A stretch of 50,000 bases of DNA from Glandiceps talaboti (lineage: Eukaryota; Hemichordata; Enteropneusta; Spengelidae), in contig NC_135562.1 in assembly GCF_964340395.1 (NCBI RefSeq), forward strand, positions 8,310,134 to 8,360,133. The letters run 5' to 3'. The notes under the pieces were generated by a model that saw only the letters and a program-made list of their open reading frames with translations, made no database searches and had not been told where the DNA came from. This document shows, piece after piece, positions 1 through 10,198 of this stretch (its first letter is position 1; each line of letters opens with the position of its first letter). The position numbers and the translations under genes are program-made.

Positions 1-586
1 TTGTATCATGAATATTCATGAGAAAGAAATGACTACAATATATTGTATTGAAATCAGATTTGAAGTTGATAATGACATACATGTTTCAATTAATTGTGTA
101 CGCTTTGTATGTTTATCTTTATTTTGTTTCTATTTTACACTGAAATTTGTCCTCCCTAAGATTCCCTTTTGGTGCCACCTAGGTCAGTCATAAAACCAAC
201 GCATTTATTCTGCAATGCAAGCAAGCAGTGAAAATGGATGGAATATTGGCAGTGATAGAATTACAGATTTGACTGTTTGATTTCATTAACGTATATAGGA
301 GAGAGTGAAAATGATAAAATAAAATAACTATCTGGTGTGAAGAACGAGCCAAGGTGCAAAATAGGATGGCTAAAGGGTATCAAATATGATATCGCATGCC
401 AATGACAAAACGTTATTCCTGTTGTTAAAAGTGGTGCGTCACATTATGGCATTGGTCCATATTGTACTCAAAAAAACTTGTGGTGTCTTGTTATTTGACT
501 CCCTATCTTTGTGCAGTTTTTTTGTAGTAGTAAATTTTCAAAATGTTATTACATTTTATAACAAAGTTTTCCCTTTTTTCTTGTAG
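1..586 (+). other. Intron of FBXO25/32 at left edge
   Basis: AT-rich sequence with no frame resembling the missing FBXO N-terminus. It is probably intron, since a good acceptor ends at 586. Confidence 0.5.
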
Positions 587-753
587 ATTGTTGTTACTGA
601 ATGAAAAACAAACAAGCCAGACATCGGACAAAGCAGAGAAGTTGTTTTTACTGCCAAGTGACAAAGAACCAATATCAGAGATAGAAAACAACAATTGTGT
701 TGCCATGGAAAACAGGAATGAAAACAAAGATGACAGAGCAGTGGAACAGAAAG
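587..753 (+). CDS. FBXO25/32 exon A (poorly conserved linker)
   Basis: The acceptor is a pyrimidine-rich tract ending TTGTAG and the donor is AAG|GTATGG. The reading frame starts on the third base of a codon and ends in phase 1. It encodes a hydrophilic, Glu/Asn/Lys-rich stretch starting LLLLNEKQTSQ, which matches the variable Asn/Glu/Lys region between the N-terminal and leucine-rich parts of atrogin-1. Open frame continues past the donor, but that is intron. Confidence 0.7.
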
Positions 754-961
754 GTATGGTATTACTAGAAAAGTGTCATTTAGATATAATTGACCTTAAT
801 AATTCTGATTCAGTTCACAAACTTTATTGTCTATATAAGAATACAAATATTGCCTTTAGTTTTGTTTTGTGTGTGTGGGATGGGGGTTTGTGTATGGGGT
901 GGGGGGTGTACATTTCACATGTATATGTATGCATGCATGTGTACATGCATATGTGTATGTA

Positions 962-1037
<76 letters not shown>

Positions 1038-3766
1038 ATTAAATTGTTATCTTATTTTCATAACTTTTTTTCAGAGCGGGACAAACCTTTGTATCTGTTG
1101 ATTCCAAGAGGACGATCAGGTGTAAGTATTTAAGTTTGTTATACAGTTAACCCCACCCACCTATGACCTGACACCATTCCATCCATCCATCCATCCATCC
1201 ATCCAAACTACCCCATCCCTTCATTCCTACCACTCCATCCCGCCATCCCAACCTATACAAATCATATATATTAGTATATATGTTCAATGTTTCCTATAAA
1301 TTTGAGAGCTAATGTTTGAGCACTGGAATAAAAATTTGGTGTAATGATTGTCATTTTGTTTAAAATATCTCAACCCAAGTACTTGATCATTGATATCTCG
1401 GAAAAACTTATAAACAATTTTTGTTCGACTTTTTCTTTATAAAAGTGGTAATTATTTCATCATCATTTATATAGCCTTTACAATCCACAAATGTGATGAA
1501 TTTGCAACGTGTACTCAAAGTTGTCAATTCATGAAATTTTCTAAATGTATCATTGACTAAAAATATTTGATAACAAGATCAACTTTTATAAAGAACATAA
1601 CTATTTCTTAATTCTTGCACTTTTCTCATTTCAGTTACATGGCTTTATCAATATGTCTGAAGTGATGACGAAACTAGACTTTGGTTTCGTTGCCAAGGAT
1701 ACCAGGAAATTTAATTATGTCTGCAAGGTAGGATATTTGCTGAGAATGTTTCTAGGGATGGCTAGATTAAGAATTGTTCAAGATCACATAGTTAAGATAT
1801 ATGCAAATAGGTCTACAAAGACTATTGGGCAGACGCTTTTAACTTGAGATCTACTGGTCAGATTGGACTGAAAATTTGTCGGAATGTTTCTATGGGAATG
1901 AATTGTTGTGTTAATTTCAGTTTTATTTTTATTTTTATTTATACAGAGTCTGGAACTGATCATTACGGACTATTTCAATGACGTTAATGGAACATCCCAG
2001 AAACATGTGTTTAATGTGATTGGCCAGATTGTCAATTATGGTAAGATATTTGTTACGATAGAAATAGAGTTGGTGTGGCATTTCACTCATGGGACATTTG
2101 TTACAACAGAAACAGGGTTGGTGTGGCATTTCACTCATAGGACATTTGTTACAACAGAAACAGGGTTGGTGTGGCATTTCACTCATAGGAAACAATACAT
2201 TTCAACTCCAGACTTACAATAACACAGACACGCACACAGCAGAGTGCTTTATTCAATCACATTGAGAAATTGTAATGTATTTACCGTTCTTTTACAGTGC
2301 AATAGACAATAGTGCTTCTGCTAAAATGATTTACACATGAACTTGATGACTTTGATGGCTTCAATTGTTAACTTTCCTACTTATAATCTACATGATAACG
2401 TGACTGTGTCTACATTGCAATCGTGTTGATCACCTTTATAATAATTTATTTTGGGTTCGAAATTTTCTTTGTATATATATTTTGAAATACTGCTCATCTC
2501 ACAGTTAGAAATACTTAATATGTGACCTATTCTAGCAACCAAGTACACTAAGATTTCTCAGTTAAGATATTTGTCATCTCCATGTTTATCATCTTTTTTA
2601 GAAAGTTCAATTTGTGCAAAGCAGCGCTACTCGTATTTTAAGATATCTTTTTTTTGGAATTTGATTTTTAGCATTTTTAAACTGTACTCATTTTTTTTTC
2701 CTTCTCATGTTTTTTTTGGGTTTTACGTACATTTTATGATTGTAGTGTACAGTGCCTTGAGATGTCTTTTTACATGGAAAGCGTTTTTAAAGAAATAAAT
2801 ATTATTATTGTTATTATTTCAGTTGGAGAAACCACTCTGAATATGAAGAGAATTAAATGCCTTCTAAAACTGGTAGAAGAAGCGTTGAAGGAAAGCAAGT
2901 ATAACCATGTAGGGAGTCTGAAAGTATGGGAGAAGAAGTTGACGACGGTACAGAAATGGCGGGAAGAACTAAACGCTGTACAGTTACCGGAAGTAAGTAC
3001 ATAATGTCTGGATGCCAACTGTGCTAAGTGAAGGTATAAATTGTAACGATACTGTATAGAAACTAGACTGCTACATTTAACTCATAACACTGAAGTGAAG
3101 TATTTCCACTGAAAACATTTTGACTTCATAACCTGTTTGATGAATTGAAGTTTTGGAGAATTGTTCTTGCATTAGACTGCCCTCTACAGTGGAATGTGTG
3201 TTAGTTTTATCTTCCCCACATCAGTGTAATATTTCTTGCTTAGAATTGAAGTTCTGACAACAGTTACAATGAAAATTAATCAAGTTGCTAAACGAGAATA
3301 GGTTGAATGGCGGTTATGGGATTATCAGTGATGATAACAACTTCATATCCAAAAATTTATGCAGTGATTATATTCCAAAGACACAATGAAATCATTGTGA
3401 TCTCTCCAGGTGTTTATACTCTATTCATAAAAAGTACATTTAAATATTAATCAATTGAATTAACATATATTAACATAATTTACATATATGAATATCAATT
3501 AATCTTTGAGTTCTGCTTTAAATGCAATTAAATTTTTACATTATTTTAAAATAGTCTGTGTGGGTTTTTTAATACTAGAGAGAGGATGATGGTGAAATGC
3601 AGCTGCTAGACTTGCCGGACGACTGTCTGCGACAAATAATAGACAGAATATCGGACCACAGAGATTTAGTGAATCTTGGTGCTACAAATTACAAATTTAA
3701 CAGACTTTGCAACAAAGAGAACGTATGGAGAAAGTTGTGTTCATATCACTTTGCAGAAAAACAAGT

Positions 3767-3851
<85 letters not shown>

Positions 3852-5584
3852 GTTACAGTCCGGTTTCCAATGGCTTGAAAAGGCCTTCTAACTTTGATGA
3901 ATTTAATAGGCACGACAGTTTGGCGTGTCTGAAAATGAACACCCAGATGAGAGTCTAGGAAAAAATAATCTCAAGTCATATCATCTGCACTGGATCTCTC
4001 TCCCAGAACAGTGCATTCTGGGGAATACTTTATATTCAATACTGCATGCTGAATGGTCCAGGTTCCTTCACGACAGGTCTGCAAGAGACCATTACCACTT
4101 AATTACAAAGAACGAGTCTCATAAGCCCATTCTTCTTTGAAACTTGTACTGAATGATTTCTGATGTGGACGACTTGGGATTACGTTACTCCAGACTCTAG
4201 TTTGAATGGTCTCATAGGAAAGCCCCTAGTGGTGAGAATCTGGGTAACAAAGACTATCCTACAGATTGATCGATCTATTCCTTGATTTGTTCAGCTTTAA
4301 CCCAATTTCCTTACTCACCTGTATGGTAATCTTTGTAGATTTGGTCAGCTTTACCAATCTGTGAGGATGACGTGGTGTGGCAATTAGTCTATAGTAAACT
4401 AATCAAACAACACAAGAGGAGAGAAGTGTATGCAGAACAACTCAAGCTATGTAATAGATGTCACTCTGTCTACTGGGATGTAAGTATACACAACAGTCCA
4501 CAGATAGTCTATACACAATAGTCCACAGATAGACTATACACAATAGTCCACAGATAGTCTATACACAATAGTCCACAGATAGACTACACACAACAATCCA
4601 CAGATAGACTACACACAACAGTCCACAGATAGACTACACACAACAGTCCACAGATAGTCTATACACAACAGTCCACAGATAGTCTATACACAACAGTCCA
4701 CAGATAGTCTATACACAACAGTCCACAGATAGTCTATACACAACAGTCCACAGATAGACTATACACAACAGTCCACAGATAGACTATACACAACAGTCCA
4801 CAGATAGACTAAACACAACAGTCCACAGATAGTCTATACACAACAGTCCACAGATAGACTAAACACAATAGTCCACAAATAGTCTATACACAATAGTCCA
4901 CAGATAGTCTATACACAATAGTCCACAGATAGACTATACACAATAGTCCACAGATAGTCTATACACAATAGTCCACAGATAGTCTATACACAATAGTCCA
5001 CACATAGACTATCCTGTCATTGTATACTGGTGAAAGTCGAATTTCACGTAGGTTGGCATACATTCAAGTATATATCGCATCTTGCCGACACCAATCCATT
5101 GCATAATATGAAATTTGAACATTTGAAAATAACTTATCAATTAAACTTTAAGCAGAATGCTAGCCTGAAAGATCAAGGCATTCCTTTCACTTATATAATG
5201 TACTCTCTCCTGTGAGTGGTAACCTAAGCGGACCAATGGCTAGACCTTTCAGACTAGAGGAATGCCACTTCAGGAGATATAGGCATATTAATTTTGTATG
5301 CTGTGGGCACAAGGGTAATGAATTGCAAAGTTTTGGAAAATAAGGATGATGACTATACAAGTGCTGTGTCTTAACAATGACTGTTATACTCCTGTCTTGT
5401 AAATTTATTGTAAACTTGAATATTTTTCACTCTTCCCCAGGAATTACAGTCTAGCAGTCATCCCTGCCCTCATCCTAGGACTGACAGTGAAGACTTTGCA
5501 CACCTGAAAGGAAGCCGAGATATTAACCCCCAAGAATTCCTGAATTTGATCATCCCAAGAGACCCTAAACCTACAAGGTGGTGA
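587..5584 (+). CDS. FBXO32: FBXO25/FBXO32 (atrogin-1) family F-box protein, 5'-truncated by window edge
   Basis: Eight coding exons join in frame: 587-753, 1075-1121, 1635-1727, 1947-2040, 2823-2992, 3579-3764, 4339-4479 and 5441-5584, about 346 residues ending in TGA. Known role of the family: substrate receptor of an SCF (SKP1-CUL1-F-box) ubiquitin ligase; vertebrate FBXO32 drives muscle protein breakdown and FBXO25 is its paralogue. Seen here: the leucine-rich middle of the family (KLDFGFVAKDTRKFNYVCK aligns with its LDF...DIRRFNYV region), a late F-box, the diagnostic LCSYHFAEKQ after it, then a CxxC and a SHPC near the C-terminus as in the vertebrate proteins. The conserved N-terminus (about the first 30-60 residues of the family) is absent, so at least one exon lies left of base 1. 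It is probably a pre-duplication gene, so the 25 versus 32 label is not decided. It converges on TRIT1. Confidence 0.9.
967..1036 (+). repeat. (TG)35 microsatellite just upstream of a 3' splice site
   Basis: An uninterrupted TG run ending 38 bases before exon B, followed by an AT-rich stretch and a T-rich tract. Confidence 0.97.
1075..1121 (+). CDS. FBXO25/32 exon B (47-nt small exon)
   Basis: A short exon encoding ERDKPLYLLIPRGRSG, joined in frame on both sides (phase 1 in, phase 0 out), with a CAGGT|GTAAGT donor. It corresponds to the family's REKWIYVHKE...RHG segment. A 70-base TG run ends 38 bases upstream of it. Confidence 0.75.
1177..1205 (+). repeat. (CATC)n short microsatellite
   Basis: About seven CATC units in the intron after exon B. 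The rest of that intron (to 1634) is AT-rich with nothing recognised. Confidence 0.9.
1635..1727 (+). CDS. FBXO25/32 exon C
   Basis: Exactly 31 codons, phase 0 at both ends, with TTTCAG acceptor and AAG|GTAGGA donor. It begins LHGF and contains KLDFGFVAKDTRKFNYVCK, a clear match to the conserved LDF...RRFNYV block of FBXO25/32. Confidence 0.9.
1947..2040 (+). CDS. FBXO25/32 exon D
   Basis: It encodes SLELIITDYFNDVNGTSQKH and then VFNVIGQIVNY, matching the family's leucine-rich helical segment ending in NYFNILDKIV. The acceptor is TACAG and the donor is G|GTAAGA, ending in phase 1. A 48-base tandem repeat starts within about 10 bases of the donor. Confidence 0.85.
2050..2192 (+). repeat. 48-bp tandem repeat, three copies, starting at a splice donor
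   Basis: Units carry TTGGTGTGGCATTTCACTCA at 2070, 2118 and 2166 (period 48). The array starts about 10 bases into the intron after exon D. The first unit is the most diverged and copies 2 and 3 are near identical. Confidence 0.93.
2823..2992 (+). CDS. FBXO25/32 exon E
   Basis: It encodes VGETTLNMKRIKCLLKLVEE followed by a segment ending HVGSLKVWEKKLTTVQKWRE. This matches the family's LVGNINIWICRLETILAWQQ region upstream of the F-box. The donor is GAA|GTAAGT, phase 0. Confidence 0.85.
3579..3764 (+). CDS. FBXO25/32 exon F carrying the F-box
   Basis: 62 codons, phase 0 on both sides. The F-box runs from LLDLPDDCLRQIIDRI through NLGATNYKFNRLC to VWRKLCSYHF; in this family that fold binds SKP1. 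The tail LCSYHFAEKQ is nearly identical to vertebrate FBXO25/32. The donor is CAA|GTAAGT, and its last bases run straight into a 40-unit GT microsatellite. Confidence 0.93.
3769..3848 (+). repeat. (GT)40 microsatellite fused to a splice donor
   Basis: A pure GT run continuing directly from the GTAAGT donor of exon F. Confidence 0.97.
3912..4140 (+). other. Unexplained open frame inside the FBXO intron
   Basis: A frame stays open from the AG at 3909-3910 to TGA at 4138-4140, about 75 codons, including HLHWISLPEQCILGNTLYSI. I do not recognise it and it does not match the FBXO25/32 C-terminus. If spliced from exon F (phase 0) it would give an alternative truncated tail replacing exons G and H. 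It may equally be chance or a repeat remnant. Confidence 0.2.
4339..4479 (+). CDS. FBXO25/32 exon G
   Basis: 47 codons, phase 0 on both sides. It encodes IWSALPICEDDVVWQLVYSK and, at its end, LKLCNRCHSVYWD. The last part matches the family's FCRHCSILFWKD, keeping the CxxC pair. The donor is GAT|GTAAGT, and a 25-base minisatellite fills most of the following intron. Confidence 0.88.
4487..5010 (+). repeat. 25-bp minisatellite, about 21 copies
   Basis: Units of the form ACACAA(C/T)AGTCCACAGATAG(T/A)CTAT, period 25 (for example AGTCT at 4681 and 4706). It starts a few bases after the exon G donor and fills the first half of that intron. The T/A variants alternate irregularly. Confidence 0.97.
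5441..5584 (+). CDS. FBXO25/32 terminal coding exon H
   Basis: The acceptor is TCTTCCCCAG. The exon encodes ELQSSSHPCPHPRTD, a middle segment, and a tail with INPQEFLNLIIP before the TGA at 5582-5584. SHPC and the FLNLI ending match GHPC and the HFIDLF ending of vertebrate FBXO25/32; the tail extends about 10 residues further (RDPKPTRW). The stretch between CxxC and HPC is a few residues shorter than in vertebrates. Confidence 0.88.
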   Translation, partial: ELQSSSHPCPHPRTDSEDFAHLKGSRDINPQEFLNLIIPRDPKPTRW

Positions 5585-5689
5585 TCAGAAGTCCTTTAAA
5601 ATAATGCAGTGAATGTTAGCAAGATGGATCATCAGTCTTGCCCTAATATAGGTGTGACCAAATATGGACATCACCAAATATAGACATGG

Positions 5690-5870
5690 CTAATAAGGAT
5701 ATGTCTGAATATGATATGGTGCATATACTGAAAAATGACCTAATAAGGACATCACCAAATATAGACATGGCTAATAAGGACATCACCAAATATAGACATG
5801 GCTAATAAGGACATCACCAAATATAGATATGGCTAATAAGGACATCACCAAACATAGACATGCCTAAAAG
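5690..5870 (+). repeat. 31-bp minisatellite
   Basis: Repeats of AAGGACATCACCAAATATAG plus ACATGGCTAAT, period 31 (ATAGACATG at 5761 and 5792). Four or five good copies lie at 5740-5860, with a decayed lead-in from about 5650. Confidence 0.92.
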
Positions 5871-6823
5871 GGGCATGACCAAATACGTACATGTTCTGAG
5901 AAATGACCAAATAAGAACATTTCTACAGTACAGACTATGCAAATAATGCATTTTTAGAGACACACGGTACAGTCTGTACCAGGTCATTCTTATCTTAGCC
6001 AGATTTTCCATGGATATTTCTGCAAATTTCTGCAAAGGTCAAAAAGATGCAAGAAACAAATAATGAAAACCGACAAGAACATTTCCATCCTGGAGAAATT
6101 TCCATAAACATTCGTTTGTATAATGAAGGACCCAGATCAACAACTTACTGGGGAAAAAAAGGACAACATTTATTTTTTACAAACAAGGCAGGTGAATTTT
6201 AACAAAATCTTTTTTCTGAGATTCTGAGGTCATGAGTGACAGACGAAACAGAAATGTTGGAAGAACAACTAAATAATGACATTTGGCACTACTTCTGGTG
6301 GATCACTTTTGGATGTTTGTGTGCTGTCGTACTAAACTTGTAGTTAGTGAAAGCACACAGAAATAATCAAACGTCACTCAAGTACCAGTAAAACGGTGAT
6401 AGAGAAATGACACTATGGAGACAGATACTTCAGTCAAAACTTCATTTTTACAATGTAATGTATTTTTTGCAGCACATATTGATGCAATAACTTTTGTATT
6501 ACTGTATTTATACTTTCAATTTGTGTAAGATTATGACAAGGGACATATTTGTTTGTTGACCAATGTCCAGGTTGTCTGGTTTGCTTTACACAAAAAGTGA
6601 AATTGTATCTTATAATTTATATCAGATAGTGATATATTTAACTAAAATATGTTGTGTTCTTATCAGGCTTCTAAACTATTGTGAGTAATACTTAGTTGAT
6701 AGTGTGACATGAAAGTTGTATCTTACAGACCAAACCAGATACATGTATGGTTTGTTAACTTGACGCATTCAGAATGCTTTATGAGCAAATAGAAATTTAT
6801 TGTAATCTTTTAGTTCAGGTTTG

Positions 6824-6825
<2 letters not shown>

Positions 6826-6875
<50 letters not shown>
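6826..6875 (+). repeat. (GT)n microsatellite
   Basis: About 25 GT units. Confidence 0.95.
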
Positions 6876-6876
<1 letters not shown>

Positions 6877-8192
6877 TGTGTGTTACTAAACATATTTTCA
6901 TCAATACTGACCAAATACCTCCATTAGTCTTAACTCTTGTAACATTGCTATACAGCTGGTTCTATATTCTATCCTCTCTGAGTTGACTGCAGTTCAAACC
7001 ACCAGTGTCAGGAGAATCAAAGGAGACTTTTACATATTAGGAATTAGAAAGTCTATGGCAGAACCTCATGATGCATGGATGTGCGGCAGCATTTCTGACA
7101 TTTTGTTTGAATGAAATGAACTTGCATGCCATCATGTAGACATCAAAACATTGGTGCCGGCATGTCTGCTTCTAGTTGTAGTATGTTTAAATGCTTTATT
7201 TCATTTAGACAAAATGTAGCAAGAAATTGTAATCTTGCTACTTTTTAGTCTAGCATGTGCAGATTTTTATTGGGTTCAGCGTGGTTGTATCAAACAGAGC
7301 CAGTAAACAGTAACCTGCAATGGGCTGTAATAGAGTGTATCTACTTCGTAATCTACCTTTGAACCTGTTAGTAATTTAATTTTGATTTTGGTGTGATGTG
7401 AAAACTCTCCAGTCCACCCAGCTGTATAATTGGGGACCTGGTAGGATAGAGGTTGCAATGTGAATGCTTTAATCCTATGTGTTTATAAAGGCTGCAATGG
7501 ATTGTATGCTCCCCAGGGAGTTGAGGAAGTATAAAGGGCCGTTGTACTGCTATAGATCCGTGCCAGGGGGGTAATAATTGTAAAGTGCTTTGAGCACAGA
7601 GTGGGAAAGAGCTATATAAATACCAACATTATTAATAATATCATTTATTCTTCTCGACTTGTTTCGCCAACAGGTACTTATAGTGCTAGAGAGAAAAATA
7701 ATTGAGTTCCATGCACAATTATATTTTTTTCTACTCATAATTTATTGATAAGATTGATAACTTTGATATTTATTAATATTATGTAAATGATACATGTCAA
7801 AGTATAGTATTACAGTGGAAGACCATGTCATCAAATCTCAAGATCTCTTTCTTGTTTAAGTCTAACTCAACGAGGTCCTGAGATGAAATATGAATTTCAA
7901 CCGAAGCCACCACAATCACAGAATTCTGACTGTCTAGTTTGTTATAACTTGAAATTAGATTTGTCCTCTAAAGGCCCACTTCATATTAGCAGTCAAATAT
8001 CTGTCAAAATCAGCTGTCTGACACAGCATAGAAAACAATAGAATGATTCTATCTAATCTTTATGATTCAACTGATAAGATTACACTAATCTGAGAACCTG
8101 GGACTGAATCGTGAGCCTTTAATTATGCAAATTATTACTATCTGATCAGTTGTAAGCATGGGGTGAACACCTGTCTCTTGGACTTGGATTAT

Positions 8193-8519
8193 TTAATGTG
8201 GCCATATGGATGAGGATTGGGTATTTATTTTGGATTTTGGATTAATAAAACAATTTTATTGAAAATTCAATGTGAAACAACATAGACCAAGTCTGTGTGT
8301 GTAACTCAATACATTGCAAAACATTAATAAATGTGTCAAATGTTTGTTATTGTACGTACAAACGTGACAAACATTTTACATATATATCAGTCTTCTGCAA
8401 TGTATTGGAGTTATAAACACAGACTTGGTCTATGTTATTTCACATCGAATTTTTCAAGTTGGACGCCATGATAAAATTTTTAAATAAATACCCAATCCTC
8501 ATCCGTATGACCACTTTAA
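8193..8519. mobile_element. TTAA-flanked foldback MITE, copy 1
   Basis: Both ends carry TTAA (8193-8196 and 8516-8519) followed inward by terminal inverted repeats of at least 35 bp: left TGTGGCCATATGGATGAGG, right (complement) AGTGGTCATACGGATGAGG, both continuing ATTGGGTATTTATTT. The arms stay complementary almost to the middle (CAATGTGAAACAACATAG on the left pairs with CTATGTTATTTCACAT on the right), so the element is one long hairpin with no ORF. A copy sits at 16424. A TTAA target is typical of piggyBac-type transposases, but the terminal bases are not the usual CCC, so family assignment is open. Confidence 0.88.
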
Positions 8520-8540
8520 GTTTTACGTAGAGTGTAAATT

Positions 8541-8546
8541 TTTATT
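8541..8546 (-). promoter_or_regulatory. Candidate poly(A) signal for TRIT1
   Basis: AATAAA on the minus strand, about 735 bases after the TRIT1 stop. It sits next to the foldback element. Tentative. Confidence 0.25.
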
Positions 8547-8765
8547 GCACTTTGAGGAAAGAAAAGTAATGACATAAAGTACTGTACAAATAATAGTTCC
8601 ATTATGAAAGGACTAGTAAATACTGCTGTAAATATTTCTACTATAATTGACCAGTTGTGAACAAAACTATACAATATTAGGAATTTAACATTTACAAACA
8701 ATAGTAAATGTACATATACATTATATCGTGTAATAAACTCTCTTTTGCCAACTTGAAAAAGAATG

Positions 8766-9000
8766 TTTGTGTGTGAATGTATGTATGTGTGTGTATGTAT
8801 GTGTGTGTGTATGTATGTATGTATATGTGTGTGTGTGTGTGTGCGCATGTACTACGTGTGTATGTACGCATGTGTTGTAGTGTGTGTAGTACGTACGTAC
8901 ATACATACATACATACATACATACATACATACATACATACATACATACATACATACATACATACATTCGTATGTATGTATGTGCATACATGTACATATGT
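8766..9000. repeat. Strand-switching TG/TATG to CATA microsatellite
   Basis: TG and TATG units run to about 8886, pass through ACGTACGTAC, then become (CATA)n to about 8966, then return to TATG. The frames across it in all directions are low-complexity artefacts. Confidence 0.95.
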
Positions 9001-9278
9001 GACGGTGTGTATGTCCTACAAAAACGTGTGTGTGTCGCTCTTTCTATAAGAATAGTACATTATTGTCATCATATACACTGTACCCTGTTAGTCCACTACA
9101 ACTTACTCTCTACACTGAAGAGCAAGAAATTGTTTTTGCATGTGTTCTACTAATCTGAAAATTTGAATATTAAAATTCTGAAAATTCCTTTTAGACATAC
9201 ACGCCCCAACATCGAAAGCTGTTTTTGGTAATGCACGTTTTTCCCAAGATCACTAAATGGCAGTAGAACATCAAACTG

Positions 9279-9388
9279 TCATGTCTCTTCTTTGCTTTCC
9301 TCATTTGAATTTTTAGCACCTTCCATCAATTTCTGTAGTTGTTTTTGCTTCTTTAATTTTTTCTGGTGACCTCTAGATCTCAGATGAG
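9279..9388 (-). CDS. TRIT1 exon 10 (second half of zinc finger, stop)
   Basis: It begins [18 protein letters not shown], giving H488 and H494 (spacing C-x2-C-x13-H-x5-H), followed by a Lys/Gln-rich tail and TGA at 9279-9281. The layout is the same as human AHIKSKSHLNQLKKRRR. Confidence 0.93.
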
Positions 9389-10146
9389 CTGTGAGGAGAA
9401 AAAATACAACATTAGTTTACTTGGAGTTCATAGTAATAGCCACCCGTACTGATGGCGGGTTCCCAATACGTTCAGATGGTTATAGCGCCCCCTAGTGTTC
9501 AGTTAGAGAAAAACAAAGGTACACCATTTTAGATGGAATCTGGTCATTCGAGTACGTTCATTCGTTCACTGTAATAAGTGCAGCACTAACAATTTGCCTT
9601 GATGCACAATCAATTAGTGATAATGAAATAGGCCAAAAATAAGGCAGTAGGGAGGAGTGGACAGAGGGAGGGAGGCAGAGGGGAGAGAGACAGAAGGACA
9701 GATCTAAGTGAGAGAAATGTTTCTGAATCCATTACCTGTCCATTGTTGCTGCCCTACAATCAGTCTATCATTACATACTTCACATCTATGGGATACATGT
9801 ATATCTATGTTTGGTGTCTGTTCATGTGGCAGTGGTGAAATTGGTGACCTCTCACCCTGAAATGTATCAATTATAAGAAATATATCACATTTCATAACTA
9901 GATAAGACTTTATACCAATGCAATTGTAGATAAATATGTCTTTGTGGAACACAGGGCTGGCTATTTCCACAGCAATTAGTGGTTTCATAATAACTAATTT
10001 GTGCATAAGAATTCTGAACATTTAAAAACTCAGAAGGAAAATCTCCTGTTTCTACTTATATTCACTATCTGACAAGTAAAGATATATCAAAGTGACTGAC
10101 TGATTGATTGATTGATTGGCTGGTTATTGATTGGTTGCTTGATTGC

Positions 10147-10198
<52 letters not shown>

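Larger units (their letters stand above)
5585..9278. other. Convergent FBXO-TRIT1 intergenic region
   Basis: No gene is recognised. It must hold both 3' UTRs. I found no AATAAA on the plus strand between 5585 and about 8240, so the FBXO 3' end is unplaced. A minus-strand AATAAA at 8541-8546 could end TRIT1. The region contains a 31-bp tandem array, two TG/TATG tracts and a foldback element, listed separately. The stretch 6,880-8,190 is unremarkable AT-rich sequence. Confidence 0.6.

Noticed and set aside
543-962. 139-codon frame as a single gene
   Set aside because: Only 587-753 is exon; the rest is intron on either side of consensus splice sites.
790-1101. Open frames of Val-Cys or Thr-His repeats on both strands
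   Set aside because: Translation of the (TG)n microsatellite; true exons 587-753 and 1075-1121 flank it.
1908-2222. Frame running from exon D through the 48-bp repeats
   Set aside because: Passes a GTAAGA donor at 2041; the repeats lie in the intron and the family continues at 2823.
4487-5010. CRISPR-like array of 25-bp repeats
   Set aside because: Units are contiguous with no unique spacers, and the setting is a eukaryotic intron.
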